Shown here piece by piece: positions 42,877 to 53,226 of a stretch of DNA of 64,000 nucleotides. The position numbers and the translations under genes were made by a program. Location: contig CALGAN010000093.1 in NCBI GenBank assembly GCA_937951875.1, forward strand, positions 1 to 64,000, in the 5' to 3' direction. The notes beneath the pieces were generated by a model that worked only from the letters and a program-made list of their open reading frames with translations, was not told the DNA's origin and ran no database searches. The stretch comes from an uncultured Alkalilimnicola sp. (GTDB taxonomy: Bacteria; Pseudomonadota; Gammaproteobacteria; Nitrococcales; AK92). Numbering within the stretch: the first letter of the stretch is position 1; each line of letters opens with the position of its first letter.

Positions 42877-45800
42877 TCAGCCCACCCAGGCGCGGGCGTT
42901 GCGGAACATACGCAGCCAGGGACCTTCCTCGCCCCAGTCGTCCGGATGCCAGGAGTGCTGCACGGCGCGGAACACCCGCTCCGGATGCGGCATCAGGATG
43001 GTGAAGCGGCCGTCGCGGCTGGTGAGCCCGGTGATGCCCAGCGGCGAACCGTTGGGGTTGAACGGGTAGCGCTCGGTGGGCCGGCCGTAGTTGTCGACGT
43101 AGCGCACCGCCACCAGGCCGGCCTCCATCAGCCGCTGCGCGCCGTCGGCGGCGTCGAACTCGGCGCGGCCCTCGCCATGGGCCACGGCGATCGGCATACG
43201 CGAGCCGGCCATGCCGCGGAAGAAGATCGACGGCGACTCCAGCACCTCCACCATCGACACCCGCGCCTCGAACTGCTCCGAACGGTTGCGCACAAACCGC
43301 GGCCACAGCTCGGTGCCGGGGATGAGCTCGTGCAGGTTGGAGAACATCTGGCAACCGTTGCACACGCCGAGGCTGAAGGTGTCGGCGCGCGCGAAGAAGG
43401 CCTCGAACTGCTCGCGGGCGCGCGGGTTGAACAGCGCCGACTTGGCCCAGCCGCCGCCGGCGCCGAGCACGTCGCCGTAGGAGAAGCCGCCGCAGGCGGC
43501 GATACCGACGAAGTCGGACAGCTTGACCCGCCCCTCGACGATGTCGGTCATGTGCACGTCCACCGCCTCGAAGCCGGCGCGGTCGAACGCCGCCGCCATT
43601 TCCACCTGGCCGTTCACGCCCTGCTCGCGCAGCACCGCCACCTTGGGCCGCCCCAGGTTGAGGAACGGCGCGGCGACGTCCTCGGCCGGATCGAAGGTGA
43701 GCTGCGCGTGCAGCCCCGGATCGGCAGCGTCGAGCAGGTTGTCGAACTCCTCCTGCGCGCACTCGGGATTGTCGCGCAGCGCCTGCATGCGGTAGCTAGT
43801 CTCCTGCCAGGCGCGCTGCAGGTCCACCCGCGACTCGTCCAGCAGCACCCGGCCGTGGGCGCGCAGCACCAGACGGTCGTGCGCCGCCGGCCGACCGAGC
43901 ACATGGCTGTACCGGCCGAGCCCGGCCTCGCGCAGCCGCGCCAGCACCGCGTCCCGATCCTGCGCCCGCACCTGCACCACCACGCCCAGCTCCTCGCTGA
44001 ACAGCGCGGCCAGCGGGTCGGCCCCCAGGGCGTCGAGCTCCACCTCCAGGCCGCAGTGGCCGGCGAACGCCATCTCCGCCAAGGTGGCGAACAGGCCGCC
44101 GTCGGAGCGGTCGTGATAGGCCAGCAGCAGGCCGTCCGCGTTCAGCGCCTGCAGGGTGTTGAAGCCGCGCACCAGCGCGTCCGGATCGTCCAGATCGGCC
44201 GGATGGTCGCCGACCTGCCGATAGACCTGGGCTAGCGCCGACGCGCCCAGGCGGTTGGCGCCCTTGCCGAAGTCGATCAGGATCAGCTCGGTTTCGCCCA
44301 AGTCGACACGCAGCTGCGGCGTGAGCGTACGCCGCACGTCGCTCACCGGCGCGAAGGCGGTGACCACCAGCGACAGCGGCGCGGTCATCTCGCGGCGCTG
44401 GCCGTCCACCTCCCAGACGGTCTTCATCGACAGCGAATCCTTGCCGACCGGGATGGCCACGCCCAGCCGCGGGCACAGCTCCATGCCCACCGCCCGCACC
44501 GTGTCGAACAGCACCGCGTCCTCGCCCGAGTGGCCGGCGGCGGCCATCCAGTTGGCGGACAGATTGATCTTGCGGATATCGCCGATCAGCGCGGCGCCGA
44601 TGTTGGTGATGGCCTCGCCGACCGCCATCCGGCCCGAGGCCGGGCCGTGCAGCAGCGCCGCCGGCGCCCGCTCGCCCATGCTCATGGCCTCGCCGGTGTA
44701 GCCGTGGTAGTCGGCCACGGTCACCGCCACGTCGGCCACCGGCACCTGCCAGGGACCGACCATCTGATCGCGCGCCACCTGGCCGGTCACCGAACGGTCG
44801 CCGATGGTGATCAGGAAGTGCTTGGCCGCCACCGCCGGCAGCCGCAGCACCCGATAGGCCGCCTCCCTCAGGTCGACATCCGCCAGCTGCAGCGCCGGCT
44901 TGGCGAAGGTCTGGCGGCGCACGTCGCGCAGCATCTTCGGCGGCTTGCCCAGCAGCATTTCCATGGGCAGATCCACCGGCGAATTGTCGAAGTGGCCGTC
45001 GCCGACGATCAGCTGCCGCTCCTCGGTGGCCTCGCCGATCACGGCGTAGGGGCAGCGCTCGCGCTCGCACAGGGCCGCGAACGTGTCCATGCGCTCCGGC
45101 GCGATCGCCAGGACGTAGCGCTCCTGCGACTCGTTGCACCAGATCTGCATCGGCGACATGCCCGGGTCGTCGTTGGGCACGGCGCGCAGCTCGATGCGGC
45201 CACCGCGATCGGAACCGTCGAGGATCTCGGGCACGGCGTTGGACAGGCCGCCGGCGCCGACGTCGTGGATGGAGATGATCGGGTTGTTCTCGCCCAGCGC
45301 CCAGCACGCGTCGATCACCTGCTGACAGCGGCGCTCCATCTCCGGATTGCTACGCTGCACCGAGGCGAAGTCCAGATCCTCCTGGCTCTGGCCGCTGGCC
45401 ATGGACGAGGCGGCGCCGCCGCCCAAGCCGATCAGCATGGCCGGCCCGCCCAGCACCACGATCTGCGCCAGCGGCGGCACGTCGCCCTTGGCGACGTGCT
45501 GCTCGCGGATGTTGCCGACGCCGCCGGCGATCATGATCGGCTTGTGATAGCCGCGCAGCTCCGGCCCCTGCGGACCCGGCACCTGCTGCTCGTAGGTGCG
45601 GAAGTAGCCGAGCAGGTTGGGTCGGCCGAACTCGTTGCCGTAGGCGGCAGCGCCGATCGGGCCGTCGATCATGATCTGCAGCGCCGAGGCGATGCGCCCC
45701 GGACGGCCGTAGTCCACCTCCCAGGGCTGCTCGAAGCCGGGGATGCGCAGGTTGGAGACCGAGAAGCCGGCCAGGCCGGCCTTGGGTTTGGCGCCGCGGC

Positions 45801-46767
45801 CGGTGGCGCCCTCGTCGCGGATCTCGCCGCCGGCGCCGGTGGCCGCGCCCGGATAGGGCGAGATAGCGGTGGGGTGGTTATGGGTCTCCACCTTCATCAC
45901 CAGGTGCACCGGCTCCTCCACCGCCTGGTAGCGGCCAGTGGCCGGGTCGGCGAAGAAGCGCTTGGCGGTGTAGCCCTCGACCACCGCGGCGTTGTCGCGA
46001 TAGGCCGACAGCACGCCATCGGGTCGGTGCTGGTGGGTATTGCGGATCATGGCGAACAGCGAGCGCTCCTGGCGCTGGCCGTCGATGATCCAATCGGCGT
46101 TGAAGATCTTGTGCCGGCAGTGCTCGGAGTTCGCCTGGGCGAACATCATGAGCTCGACATCGGTGGGATTGCGATTGAGCGCCCGGTAGTTCTCCACCAG
46201 GTAGTCGATCTCGTCCGGCGCCAGCGCCAGCCCCAGCTCGCGGTCGGCCGCCTCCAGCGCGGCGCGACCGCCGCCCAGCAGATCGATCTCCTTGAGTGGC
46301 GCCGGCTCGGCGCGCAGGAACAGCCCTTCGGCATCGTCCATGCGGCAGGTCACCACCTCGGTCATGCGGTCGTGCAACAGCGGGCGGATCTGCGCCAGCT
46401 CCTCCTCCCGCAGCGGCTGCTCGCTCCGCAGGTAATAGGCGGTGCCGCGCTCGATGCGGCGGATCTGGGTCAGGCCGCAGTTATGGGCGATGTCGGTGGC
46501 CTTGGACGACCAGGGCGAGATGGTGCCCGGCCGCGGCAACACCAGCAGCAATTCGCCCTCCGCGAGCTGCCCCTCCAAGCGCGGGCCGTAGCTGACCAGG
46601 CGCTCGAGGATTCCCAGCTCCTCCTTGGTCAGCGTCTGTTCCACGTCGACGAAATGCACGAAGCGCGTTCCGATCGCGGTGACCGCGGGAACTCGCCGCC
46701 GGATCTCGGCCAGGAGCTTCTGCAAACGGAATTCAGAGAGTGCCGGATTGCCAATTAAACGCAGCAT
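42877..46767 (-). CDS. purL: Phosphoribosylformylglycinamidine synthase
   Basis: A 1296-residue large-type FGAM synthase of de novo purine synthesis, equal in length to the E. coli enzyme. The order is an N-terminal domain, AIR-synthase-like halves ([31 protein letters not shown]) and a C-terminal glutaminase domain with catalytic Cys in GVCNGCQM and His in MPHPERVFR. It is a core gene unrelated to the catabolic island. Its start lies only 57 bp from the bamC stop. Confidence 0.97.
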   Translation of the reverse strand: MLRLIGNPALSEFRLQKLLAEIRRRVPAVTAIGTRFVHFVDVEQTLTKEELGILERLVSYGPRLEGQLAEGELLLVLPRPGTISPWSSKATDIAHNCGLTQIRRIERGTAYYLRSEQPLREEELAQIRPLLHDRMTEVVTCRMDDAEGLFLRAEPAPLKEIDLLGGGRAALEAADRELGLALAPDEIDYLVENYRALNRNPTDVELMMFAQANSEHCRHKIFNADWIIDGQRQERSLFAMIRNTHQHRPDGVLSAYRDNAAVVEGYTAKRFFADPATGRYQAVEEPVHLVMKVETHNHPTAISPYPGAATGAGGEIRDEGATGRGAKPKAGLAGFSVSNLRIPGFEQPWEVDYGRPGRIASALQIMIDGPIGAAAYGNEFGRPNLLGYFRTYEQQVPGPQGPELRGYHKPIMIAGGVGNIREQHVAKGDVPPLAQIVVLGGPAMLIGLGGGAASSMASGQSQEDLDFASVQRSNPEMERRCQQVIDACWALGENNPIISIHDVGAGGLSNAVPEILDGSDRGGRIELRAVPNDDPGMSPMQIWCNESQERYVLAIAPERMDTFAALCERERCPYAVIGEATEERQLIVGDGHFDNSPVDLPMEMLLGKPPKMLRDVRRQTFAKPALQLADVDLREAAYRVLRLPAVAAKHFLITIGDRSVTGQVARDQMVGPWQVPVADVAVTVADYHGYTGEAMSMGERAPAALLHGPASGRMAVGEAITNIGAALIGDIRKINLSANWMAAAGHSGEDAVLFDTVRAVGMELCPRLGVAIPVGKDSLSMKTVWEVDGQRREMTAPLSLVVTAFAPVSDVRRTLTPQLRVDLGETELILIDFGKGANRLGASALAQVYRQVGDHPADLDDPDALVRGFNTLQALNADGLLLAYHDRSDGGLFATLAEMAFAGHCGLEVELDALGADPLAALFSEELGVVVQVRAQDRDAVLARLREAGLGRYSHVLGRPAAHDRLVLRAHGRVLLDESRVDLQRAWQETSYRMQALRDNPECAQEEFDNLLDAADPGLHAQLTFDPAEDVAAPFLNLGRPKVAVLREQGVNGQVEMAAAFDRAGFEAVDVHMTDIVEGRVKLSDFVGIAACGGFSYGDVLGAGGGWAKSALFNPRAREQFEAFFARADTFSLGVCNGCQMFSNLHELIPGTELWPRFVRNRSEQFEARVSMVEVLESPSIFFRGMAGSRMPIAVAHGEGRAEFDAADGAQRLMEAGLVAVRYVDNYGRPTERYPFNPNGSPLGITGLTSRDGRFTILMPHPERVFRAVQHSWHPDDWGEEGPWLRMFRNARAWVG

Positions 46768-46794
46768 TTCGCCCGTCCAGTTGGTGAAAAGACT

Positions 46795-46817
46795 GCGGCG
46801 GGCCGATGGCCCGCCGC
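46795..46817 (-). terminator. Hairpin between bamC and purL
   Basis: A perfect 10-bp stem GCGGCGGGCC / GGCCCGCCGC with a three-base loop, followed on the minus strand by AGTCTTTTC. It should end the dapA-bamC transcript; purL then needs a promoter within the remaining bases or by readthrough. Confidence 0.7.
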
Positions 46818-46824
46818 TTGGGAA

Positions 46825-47880
46825 TCAGCGCAGTTGCGCGGCAAGCACCGCGAGTATCTGCTCCGCCGCCTCCGGCGGCGCCGCCTGCCCGTCCTCGGTA
46901 GCGACGCTGACGATGGTGCGGGGCTTCTGCTCGCGCAACTGCACGAGGTAGACGTCCACCGACTCGGGCGGATCATCGCGCCAAAACGCCAGCGAGGCCA
47001 GCAGCCCGCGCTCCGGCCGGCCGGCCTCCGCCCGCGGATCGTAGCGGACGAAGTACTGACCGGCGCTGCGGTCGCGGTCGACCACCGTGAAGCCGAGGCG
47101 ATCCATGGCGATGCCGACACGACGCCAAGCGTCGTAGAAGGAGTCGTCGAGCACCAGCAGCGGCTGGCCGTTCTCGTCCCGGTCGAGCGCGGCCTGGGCG
47201 GGCGTGCCCTCGGCCGCCGCGATCTGCTGCTGCGCCGCCGCCGGCTGTACGCCGGCGAACAGCAGGAAGCCGCGCAGCATCTCCGCTTCCAGGAACGGAT
47301 CGGCCGGACGCCAGCTCCACACCGCGTCCTCGCCCGCGCCGTTGGCGGCCATGCGCCGCTGCGCCACGTGCAGCTCGGTGGTGTTGGGCTTCTGCCCCGG
47401 CTCCAGACGGAATACGTAGTAGTCGGCGACCCGGGCGTCGTTCGGGTCCTTGAGCTGCGGCGAGAACACCCCGCGCGGCGCCGCCACGCCGTGCAGTATC
47501 CAATCGGTCTGCAGCACCCCGAGCTCCGGCGCGGCGCGCGCCACGCCCAGGGAGTAGTGTTCGAGGTAGCGCTGCAACCACTGCCAAACCTGCTCGGGCT
47601 TGGCGGCGATCTCCAGCCAGCGTTCGCCGCCGGTCCTGCGCACCTGCAGGCCGCGGGCCGGATCCGGCAGCAGGGTGCCGGCGGTCCGCGCGCCGCCCGG
47701 CGCCGGCGGAATGCTCATGCCGTCGTTGATGCCGGCCCCGGACAGATCCGGCGGCAGCCTCAGCCGCTCGGCCCGGGCCGTTTCCGGGTCCGTCGTGCGC
47801 CAGCTGGCGAAGGTATCGCAACCGCTCAGCCCGGCGCTCAGCGCTATGACGACGGCGACGAGGATGGAACGCAAACGCAT
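46825..47880 (-). CDS. bamC: Outer membrane assembly lipoprotein BamC (NlpB)
   Basis: A 351-residue lipoprotein of the BAM complex. The signal peptide ends in the lipobox LSGC with Cys21. Two helix-grip domains follow (RRTGGERWLEIAAKPEQVWQ and LVLDDSFYDAWRRVG segments). It lies 14 bp after dapA in the same operon, the usual gammaproteobacterial order. Confidence 0.9.
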   Translation of the reverse strand: MRLRSILVAVVIALSAGLSGCDTFASWRTTDPETARAERLRLPPDLSGAGINDGMSIPPAPGGARTAGTLLPDPARGLQVRRTGGERWLEIAAKPEQVWQWLQRYLEHYSLGVARAAPELGVLQTDWILHGVAAPRGVFSPQLKDPNDARVADYYVFRLEPGQKPNTTELHVAQRRMAANGAGEDAVWSWRPADPFLEAEMLRGFLLFAGVQPAAAQQQIAAAEGTPAQAALDRDENGQPLLVLDDSFYDAWRRVGIAMDRLGFTVVDRDRSAGQYFVRYDPRAEAGRPERGLLASLAFWRDDPPESVDVYLVQLREQKPRTIVSVATEDGQAAPPEAAEQILAVLAAQLR

Positions 47881-47894
47881 CAGCTCGGTTTCAC

Positions 47895-48770
47895 CTAGAG
47901 GACCCCGGCCTGCCGCATGGCCTGGCGCACGGTGTCGTGGAACCGCTCGGCGAGCGGCGTCATGGGCAGGCGGATGCCGCCCTGGATCAGCCCCATCTCG
48001 CGCAGCGCCCACTTCACCGGAATCGGGTTCGATTCGCAGAACAGCGCCGAGTGCAGGGCGGCGAGCTTGGCGTCGAGGCGGTCGGCCTCCTCGCGATCGC
48101 CGCGCAGCGCCGCGGCGCACATCTCATGCATGAGGCGCGGCGCGACGTTGGCCGTGACCGAGATCACGCCCTTGCCGCCGGCGTAGATGGTTTCGCGGGC
48201 GATGCCGTCGTCGCCGCTGACCACGTCGAGCTTGCTGCCGCAGCGGCGCAGCACTTCCTCGGCGCGCGCCACCGTGCCCTGCGCTTCCTTGATGCCGACG
48301 ATGTTGGGGATCTCGGCCAGGCGCTCGACCGTCTCCGGCAGCAGATCGCAGCCGGTGCGCCCCGGCACGTTGTAGAGGATCTGCGGGATCGAGCAGGCGT
48401 CGGCGATCGCCTTGTAGTGGCGATACAGGCCTTCCTGGGTCGGCTTGTTGTAATACGGGGTCACCAGCAATACCGCGTCGCAGCCGCTCTCTTGGGCGGC
48501 GCGGGTCAGCGCGATGGCTTCCGCCGTCGAGTTCGAGCCGGTACCGCCGATGACCGGCACCCGGCCGCGGGCGAACTCGGCCACTTTGCGCATGACCAGC
48601 ACGTGCTCATCGTAATCGAGCGTCGGCGACTCGCCAGTGGTACCCACGGCGACCAAGCCGTCGGTGCCGTTTTCGATATGGAATTCGACCAAGCGCTGGA
48701 GGGCCTCGAGATCCAGCGCTCCGTCGTCACGCATGGGGGTCACGAGGGCGACAATACTGCCGTGGAACAT
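47895..48770 (-). CDS. dapA: 4-hydroxy-tetrahydrodipicolinate synthase
   Basis: A 291-residue lysine/diaminopimelate pathway aldolase condensing pyruvate with aspartate semialdehyde. Motifs are VGTTGESPTL, PYYNKPTQEGLYRHYKAIA, LYNVPGRTG (catalytic Tyr region) and NIVGIKEAQG (Schiff-base Lys). ATG 48770 fits the family N-terminus MFHGSIVALVTPM. Confidence 0.97.
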   Translation of the reverse strand: MFHGSIVALVTPMRDDGALDLEALQRLVEFHIENGTDGLVAVGTTGESPTLDYDEHVLVMRKVAEFARGRVPVIGGTGSNSTAEAIALTRAAQESGCDAVLLVTPYYNKPTQEGLYRHYKAIADACSIPQILYNVPGRTGCDLLPETVERLAEIPNIVGIKEAQGTVARAEEVLRRCGSKLDVVSGDDGIARETIYAGGKGVISVTANVAPRLMHEMCAAALRGDREEADRLDAKLAALHSALFCESNPIPVKWALREMGLIQGGIRLPMTPLAERFHDTVRQAMRQAGVL

Positions 48771-49030
48771 GGCGGGGCTCCACCCGGGAAAAAATGAGAA
48801 TGTGCATACTACTTGCGGGCCCATAGGCTGACAAGCGAGCCAAGGCGCGCGGAGCGCCGCTGGCCCGCGGACGGCCGACACCCCGGGCCGGTCGATGGCG
48901 GTTTTTGCTACACTGCCCGGGTTCCGGAGTCCATGCCGATAGTTTGGATGCGCCGCGGCGAACCAAGGCGGCGCCGCCAAGCCATCGGCATGGATTCCCA
49001 CGAGCCCCATTCGTGTTCGGGTGCGCAGGC

Positions 49031-49561
49031 ATGAAGAATTTGCTGGTGATCACCGCCCTGGGCCAGGACCGGCCCGGAATCGTGAACGAGCTGTCGCGGA
49101 CCGTCGTCGACAGCGGCTGCAACATCGAGGACAGCCGGATGACGGTGCTCGGCGGCGAGTTCGCCGTCATCATGCTGGTCTCCGGCAAGTGGAACGAGCT
49201 GGCCAAGCTGGAGAACAACCTGCCGGCGCTGGGCCGGCGCCTGGAGCTGTTGATCAACACCAAGCGCACCGAAGCGCCCAAGGTCCAAGGCAACGTCCTG
49301 CCCTACGCGGTCGAGGTGGTGGCGCTCGATCACCCGGGTATCGTCCATCAGCTGGCGAACTTCTTCGCCCGCCGCGAGATCAACATCCGCGACCTCGCCA
49401 CCGCCAGCTACGCCGCCGCGCACACCGGCACGCCGATGTTCTCGGTGCACATGACCGTCGACGTGCCTGCCGGCACGCACATCGCCACGCTGCGCGAGGA
49501 GTTCATGGATTTCTGCGACCAGCTCAACCTGGACGCGATCATCGAGCCGGTCAAGGGCTGA
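49031..49561 (+). CDS. Glycine cleavage system transcriptional repressor-like, double ACT domain
   Basis: A 176-residue protein with two ACT domains (about residues 4-75 and 93-170; ALGQDRPGIVNELSR and ALDHPGIVHQLANFFARR). Position and length match GcvR of E. coli, divergent from dapA and next to bcp. There is no DNA-binding domain, as in GcvR, which works by binding another regulator. Regulation of gcv is therefore not certain. Confidence 0.88.
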   Translation: MKNLLVITALGQDRPGIVNELSRTVVDSGCNIEDSRMTVLGGEFAVIMLVSGKWNELAKLENNLPALGRRLELLINTKRTEAPKVQGNVLPYAVEVVALDHPGIVHQLANFFARREINIRDLATASYAAAHTGTPMFSVHMTVDVPAGTHIATLREEFMDFCDQLNLDAIIEPVKG

Positions 49562-49577
49562 GCCAACAGGAGGAAGC

Positions 49578-50042
49578 ATGAGCGTCAGCGTCGGGCAGCC
49601 CGTCGACAACTTCACGGCCCAGGCCACCGGCGGCCAAACCATCGAGCTCAACGCGCTGCGGGGCCGGCCGGTCGTGCTTTATTTCTATCCCAAAGCGAAC
49701 ACGCCGGGCTGCACCCAGGAATCGCAGGACTTCCGCGACCTGCACGAGCAGTTCGCCGCCGCCGGCGCCGTGGTGCTGGGCGTCTCCCGCGACAGCCTGC
49801 GGGCGCAGGAGAACTTCAAGGCCAAGCACGGCTTTCCGTTCGAGCTGATCGCCGACACCGACGAGCGCTTGTGCCAGCAGTTCGCTGTCATCAAGGAAAA
49901 GAACATGTACGGCAAGAAGGTGCTGGGCATCGAGCGCAGCACCTTCCTGATCGACGCCGCCGGCGTGCTGCGCCGGGAGTGGCGCGGCGTCAAGGTCCAG
50001 GGCCACGCCCAGGAAGTGCTGGAAGCCGTCCGCGCCCTCTAG
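49578..50042 (+). CDS. bcp: Peroxiredoxin, Bcp/PrxQ type
   Basis: A 154-residue thiol peroxidase. The peroxidatic Cys is C45 in KANTPGCTQESQDFRD. The resolving Cys found five residues later in many Bcp proteins is replaced by Gln (Q50), so this enzyme probably works as a 1-Cys type or uses an external thiol. AGGAGG precedes ATG 49578. It lies 16 bp after the gcvR-like gene. Confidence 0.92.
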   Translation: MSVSVGQPVDNFTAQATGGQTIELNALRGRPVVLYFYPKANTPGCTQESQDFRDLHEQFAAAGAVVLGVSRDSLRAQENFKAKHGFPFELIADTDERLCQQFAVIKEKNMYGKKVLGIERSTFLIDAAGVLRREWRGVKVQGHAQEVLEAVRAL

Positions 50043-50137
50043 GGCGAAACCGCCCGCACGGACGCTCGCCCACGGCGGCGGCCGGCCCGTCGGCGCGGGA
50101 CGGGCGCGGCGACGGAACTCAACGAAAGGGATTGCGC

Positions 50138-51502
50138 ATGGCGAAAAAGGCTCCTCAGCGTCGGCTGTTCGTGCTCGATACCAGCGTGCTCATGCACGAC
50201 CCCACCGCGCTGTTCCGCTTCCAGGAGCACGACATCATGCTGCCGATGGCGGTGCTGGAGGAGTTGGACGCCGCCAAGAAGGGCACCTCGGAGCTGGCCC
50301 GCAACGTCCGCCAGGTCAGCCGCTTCCTCGACGAACTGCTGCAGGACGCCGATCACGATGACATCCGCCGCGGTCTGCCGCTGAGCCGGGTGCTGCGCGG
50401 CAACGGTCCGCCGTCCGGCAAGCTGTTCTTCGAACTCAAGCCGCACGGCTCGGCGTCCGGCGACGCCGGCATCCTGGAAACGGCGCTGGAGCAGCAGCGC
50501 GAGCGCCGCGACGCGCAGGTGGTCCTGGTCACCAAGGACACCAACCTGCGCATCCGCGCCACGGTGCTGGGCATACGCGCCGAGGACTACTACAGCGACC
50601 AGGTGCTGGACGACCTGGACCTGCTCTACTCCGGCGTCACCGCCCTGTCGCCCGAGCTGTGGCGGCAGGCGCGCCAGGAGGTGGTCGACAACCGTCCGCT
50701 CTACCGCCTGCCGCTGCCGAGCGACGCCACCTGGTATCCGAACCAGTGCCTGTACGAGGAAACCAGCGGCTTCGAGGGCATCCTGCGGCATATCGAGGAC
50801 GGCACCGGGCTGATCGAGCCGGTGGTGGACTACCGCTCCGCGGATCAGGCGATCTGGGGCATCCGGGCCCGCAACCGCGAGCAGAACTTCGCCCTGAACC
50901 TGCTGATGGATCCGACCATCGATTTCGTCAGCCTGCTGGGCGCGGCCGGCACCGGCAAGACTCTGCTGACCCTGGCCGCCGGCCTGGTGCAGACCATGGA
51001 CCGCCAGCGCTTCCGCGAGATCATCATGACCCGCGTCACGGTGCCGCTGGGCGAGGACATCGGCTACCTGCCCGGCACCGAGGAGGAGAAGATGACGCCC
51101 TGGATGGGCGCGCTGATGGACAACCTGGAGGTGCTCACCCAGACCGAGGTCGGCGGCGGCTGGGCGCGGGCGGCGACCCAGGACGTGCTGCAGAGCCGGA
51201 TCAAGATCCGCTCCCTCAACTTCATGCGCGGCCGCACCTTCCTGAACAAGTACATCATCGTCGACGAGGCGCAGAACCTCACCGCCAAGCAGATGAAGAC
51301 GCTGATCACCCGCGCCGGCCCCGGTACCAAGGTGGTCTGCTTGGGCAACGTCGCCCAGATCGACACCCCGTACCTGACCGAGACCACCTCCGGCCTGACC
51401 TACGTGGTGGATCGCTTCAAAACCTGGCCGCACAGCGGCCATATCACCCTGACCCGCGGCGAGCGCTCGCGTCTGGCCGACTTCGCCACCGAAGCGCTGT
51501 AG
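50138..51502 (+). CDS. PhoH family protein with N-terminal PIN domain (PhoH2/YlaK type)
   Basis: A 454-residue protein. An N-terminal PIN ribonuclease domain (LDTSVLMHD, about residues 9-130) is joined to a C-terminal PhoH ATPase. Walker A is GAAGTGKTLL (about 268-277) and Walker B is YIIVDEAQN. This architecture is known for RNA helicase/nuclease activity. ATG 50138 is preceded by GAAAGGG. Confidence 0.93.
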   Translation: MAKKAPQRRLFVLDTSVLMHDPTALFRFQEHDIMLPMAVLEELDAAKKGTSELARNVRQVSRFLDELLQDADHDDIRRGLPLSRVLRGNGPPSGKLFFELKPHGSASGDAGILETALEQQRERRDAQVVLVTKDTNLRIRATVLGIRAEDYYSDQVLDDLDLLYSGVTALSPELWRQARQEVVDNRPLYRLPLPSDATWYPNQCLYEETSGFEGILRHIEDGTGLIEPVVDYRSADQAIWGIRARNREQNFALNLLMDPTIDFVSLLGAAGTGKTLLTLAAGLVQTMDRQRFREIIMTRVTVPLGEDIGYLPGTEEEKMTPWMGALMDNLEVLTQTEVGGGWARAATQDVLQSRIKIRSLNFMRGRTFLNKYIIVDEAQNLTAKQMKTLITRAGPGTKVVCLGNVAQIDTPYLTETTSGLTYVVDRFKTWPHSGHITLTRGERSRLADFATEAL

Positions 51503-51686
51503 CACGGGTGGCGCCGGCCTGCAGGGCGGGAACGGCGGCGCACGCCGGCTCAAGCCCTATGTTCCCGCGCGGCAGAGGGGAGGCGGCGGCGTAACCCGCC
51601 GCCCTGGTTATACTGCCCTCGAGCTTCGGCGGAACGCCGCGTCCACGGCCGGGTCTAACGGGACAATCCCAACGAGAAATACGCGC

Positions 51687-53117
51687 TTGAAACGTATAGC
51701 CACCCTACTCCTCGCCCTGCTGCTCGTCCTGCCGGGCGCCCCAGGCCTGGCCTCGCAGCTGCCGGACATGGGCGATCCCTCCAGCCAGGTACTCTCACCC
51801 ATGCAGGAGCGGGAAATCGGCCGGCAGATGATGATGGAGGTCCGCCGCCGCCTGCCGCTGCTGGAGGATCCGGAAGTGGTCGACTACGTGCGCGACCTCG
51901 GCGCGCGCCTGGCCAGCCATAGCGACCAGCCGACGCTGGATTTCGAGTTCTTCGTGATCGACGACCCCACCATCAACGCGTTCGCCATGCCGGGCGGCCA
52001 CATCGGCGTCAACGCCGGCCTGATCCTGGCCGCGCGCCGGGAAAGCGAGCTGGCGGGCGTGCTCGCCCACGAAATATCGCACGTCACCCAGCGGCATATC
52101 GCCCGCTCGGTGGCGGCCGCCGAGCGCGTCAGCTTCCGCACTGTGGCGCTGCTGCTGACGGCGCTGATCATCGGCAGCCAGGATCCGCAGGCCGGCAGCG
52201 CCGCGGCGATGGCCGGCATGGCCGGCTCGGTGCAGCAGCAGCTCAACTACTCGCGCGCCTTCGAGCGCGAGGCCGACGCGCTGGGCATCCGCCTGCTCGG
52301 CAGCGCCGGCTTCGACCCCGACGGCATGCCCCGCTTCTTCGAGCGCCTGGCGCAAGCCACCCGCTACAGCGCCCGGCCGCCGGAATACCTCAGCACCCAC
52401 CCGGTCACCGAGGCCCGCATCGCCGAGTCGGAGGCGCGCGCCAGCCAGGCGCGGCCGAAGAAAGTGTTCGAATCCACCGGCTTCGGCCTGACCCGCGCCA
52501 AGCTCGTGGTGCTCAAGGCCGACCAGCCGAGCCAGGCGATCGCCGAGTTCCAGGCGCAGCTGCGCAGCGCCGGGCCGCAAACGGCCCTCTACGCACGTTA
52601 CGGCCTGGCGCTGGCCCATACCGCCAACCGCGAGTACGACAAGGCCAGGCCGCTGCTGCAGGAACTGATCAAGAAGCAAGGCGAGGAGCTCGCCTATCTG
52701 CTGGCGCTGGCGCGGCTGGAGCGCGCCGCCGGCAACCCGGAGCGGGCGCTGGAGTACTTCGAGCAAGCGCAGTCGCTGTACCCGGACAGCTACGCCGCCC
52801 GCTACTACTACGCCGAGGCGCTGTTGGAGGCCGGCGAGCCGAACCAGGCCTACCACATCCTCAACCGGGTCATGCCGACGCGCGAACCCGCCGCCTACTG
52901 GCTGCTGGCCAAGGCCGCCAGCGAGGCCGGGCTCGGCGCCGAGCCGCAGCTGGCGCTGGCCGAGTACCATTACCTGCGCGGCGACCTCGGGGCGGCGCTG
53001 GCGCAGCTGCATCAGGTGCTGGAGAGCTCGGGCGCTTCCCCGCACGAGATCGCGCGGGCCTCGGTGCGCAAGGACGAGCTGCAGCGCGAGCTCGCCCAGC
53101 TGGCGAGCGGCGGCTGA
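51687..53117 (+). CDS. bepA: Beta-barrel assembly-enhancing protease BepA (M48 peptidase with TPRs)
   Basis: A 476-residue periplasmic zinc metalloprotease. The signal peptide ends about residue 23. H128-E-I-S-H132 is the zinc motif and EREADALG supplies the third ligand. C-terminal TPR repeats begin near residue 270. BepA degrades or assists stalled LptD/BamA substrates. The start codon is TTG at 51687. Confidence 0.9.
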   Translation: MKRIATLLLALLLVLPGAPGLASQLPDMGDPSSQVLSPMQEREIGRQMMMEVRRRLPLLEDPEVVDYVRDLGARLASHSDQPTLDFEFFVIDDPTINAFAMPGGHIGVNAGLILAARRESELAGVLAHEISHVTQRHIARSVAAAERVSFRTVALLLTALIIGSQDPQAGSAAAMAGMAGSVQQQLNYSRAFEREADALGIRLLGSAGFDPDGMPRFFERLAQATRYSARPPEYLSTHPVTEARIAESEARASQARPKKVFESTGFGLTRAKLVVLKADQPSQAIAEFQAQLRSAGPQTALYARYGLALAHTANREYDKARPLLQELIKKQGEELAYLLALARLERAAGNPERALEYFEQAQSLYPDSYAARYYYAEALLEAGEPNQAYHILNRVMPTREPAAYWLLAKAASEAGLGAEPQLALAEYHYLRGDLGAALAQLHQVLESSGASPHEIARASVRKDELQRELAQLASGG

Positions 53118-53226
53118 GTCGCGCATGACGTGCTAGACTGCGCCAACGCCACGGCCTAGGGCGACGCTCTGCCGCCGAACGAACGAACTATCGAGGGCAT
53201 GCCAGCCGGATTGCCGCGCACGACCC

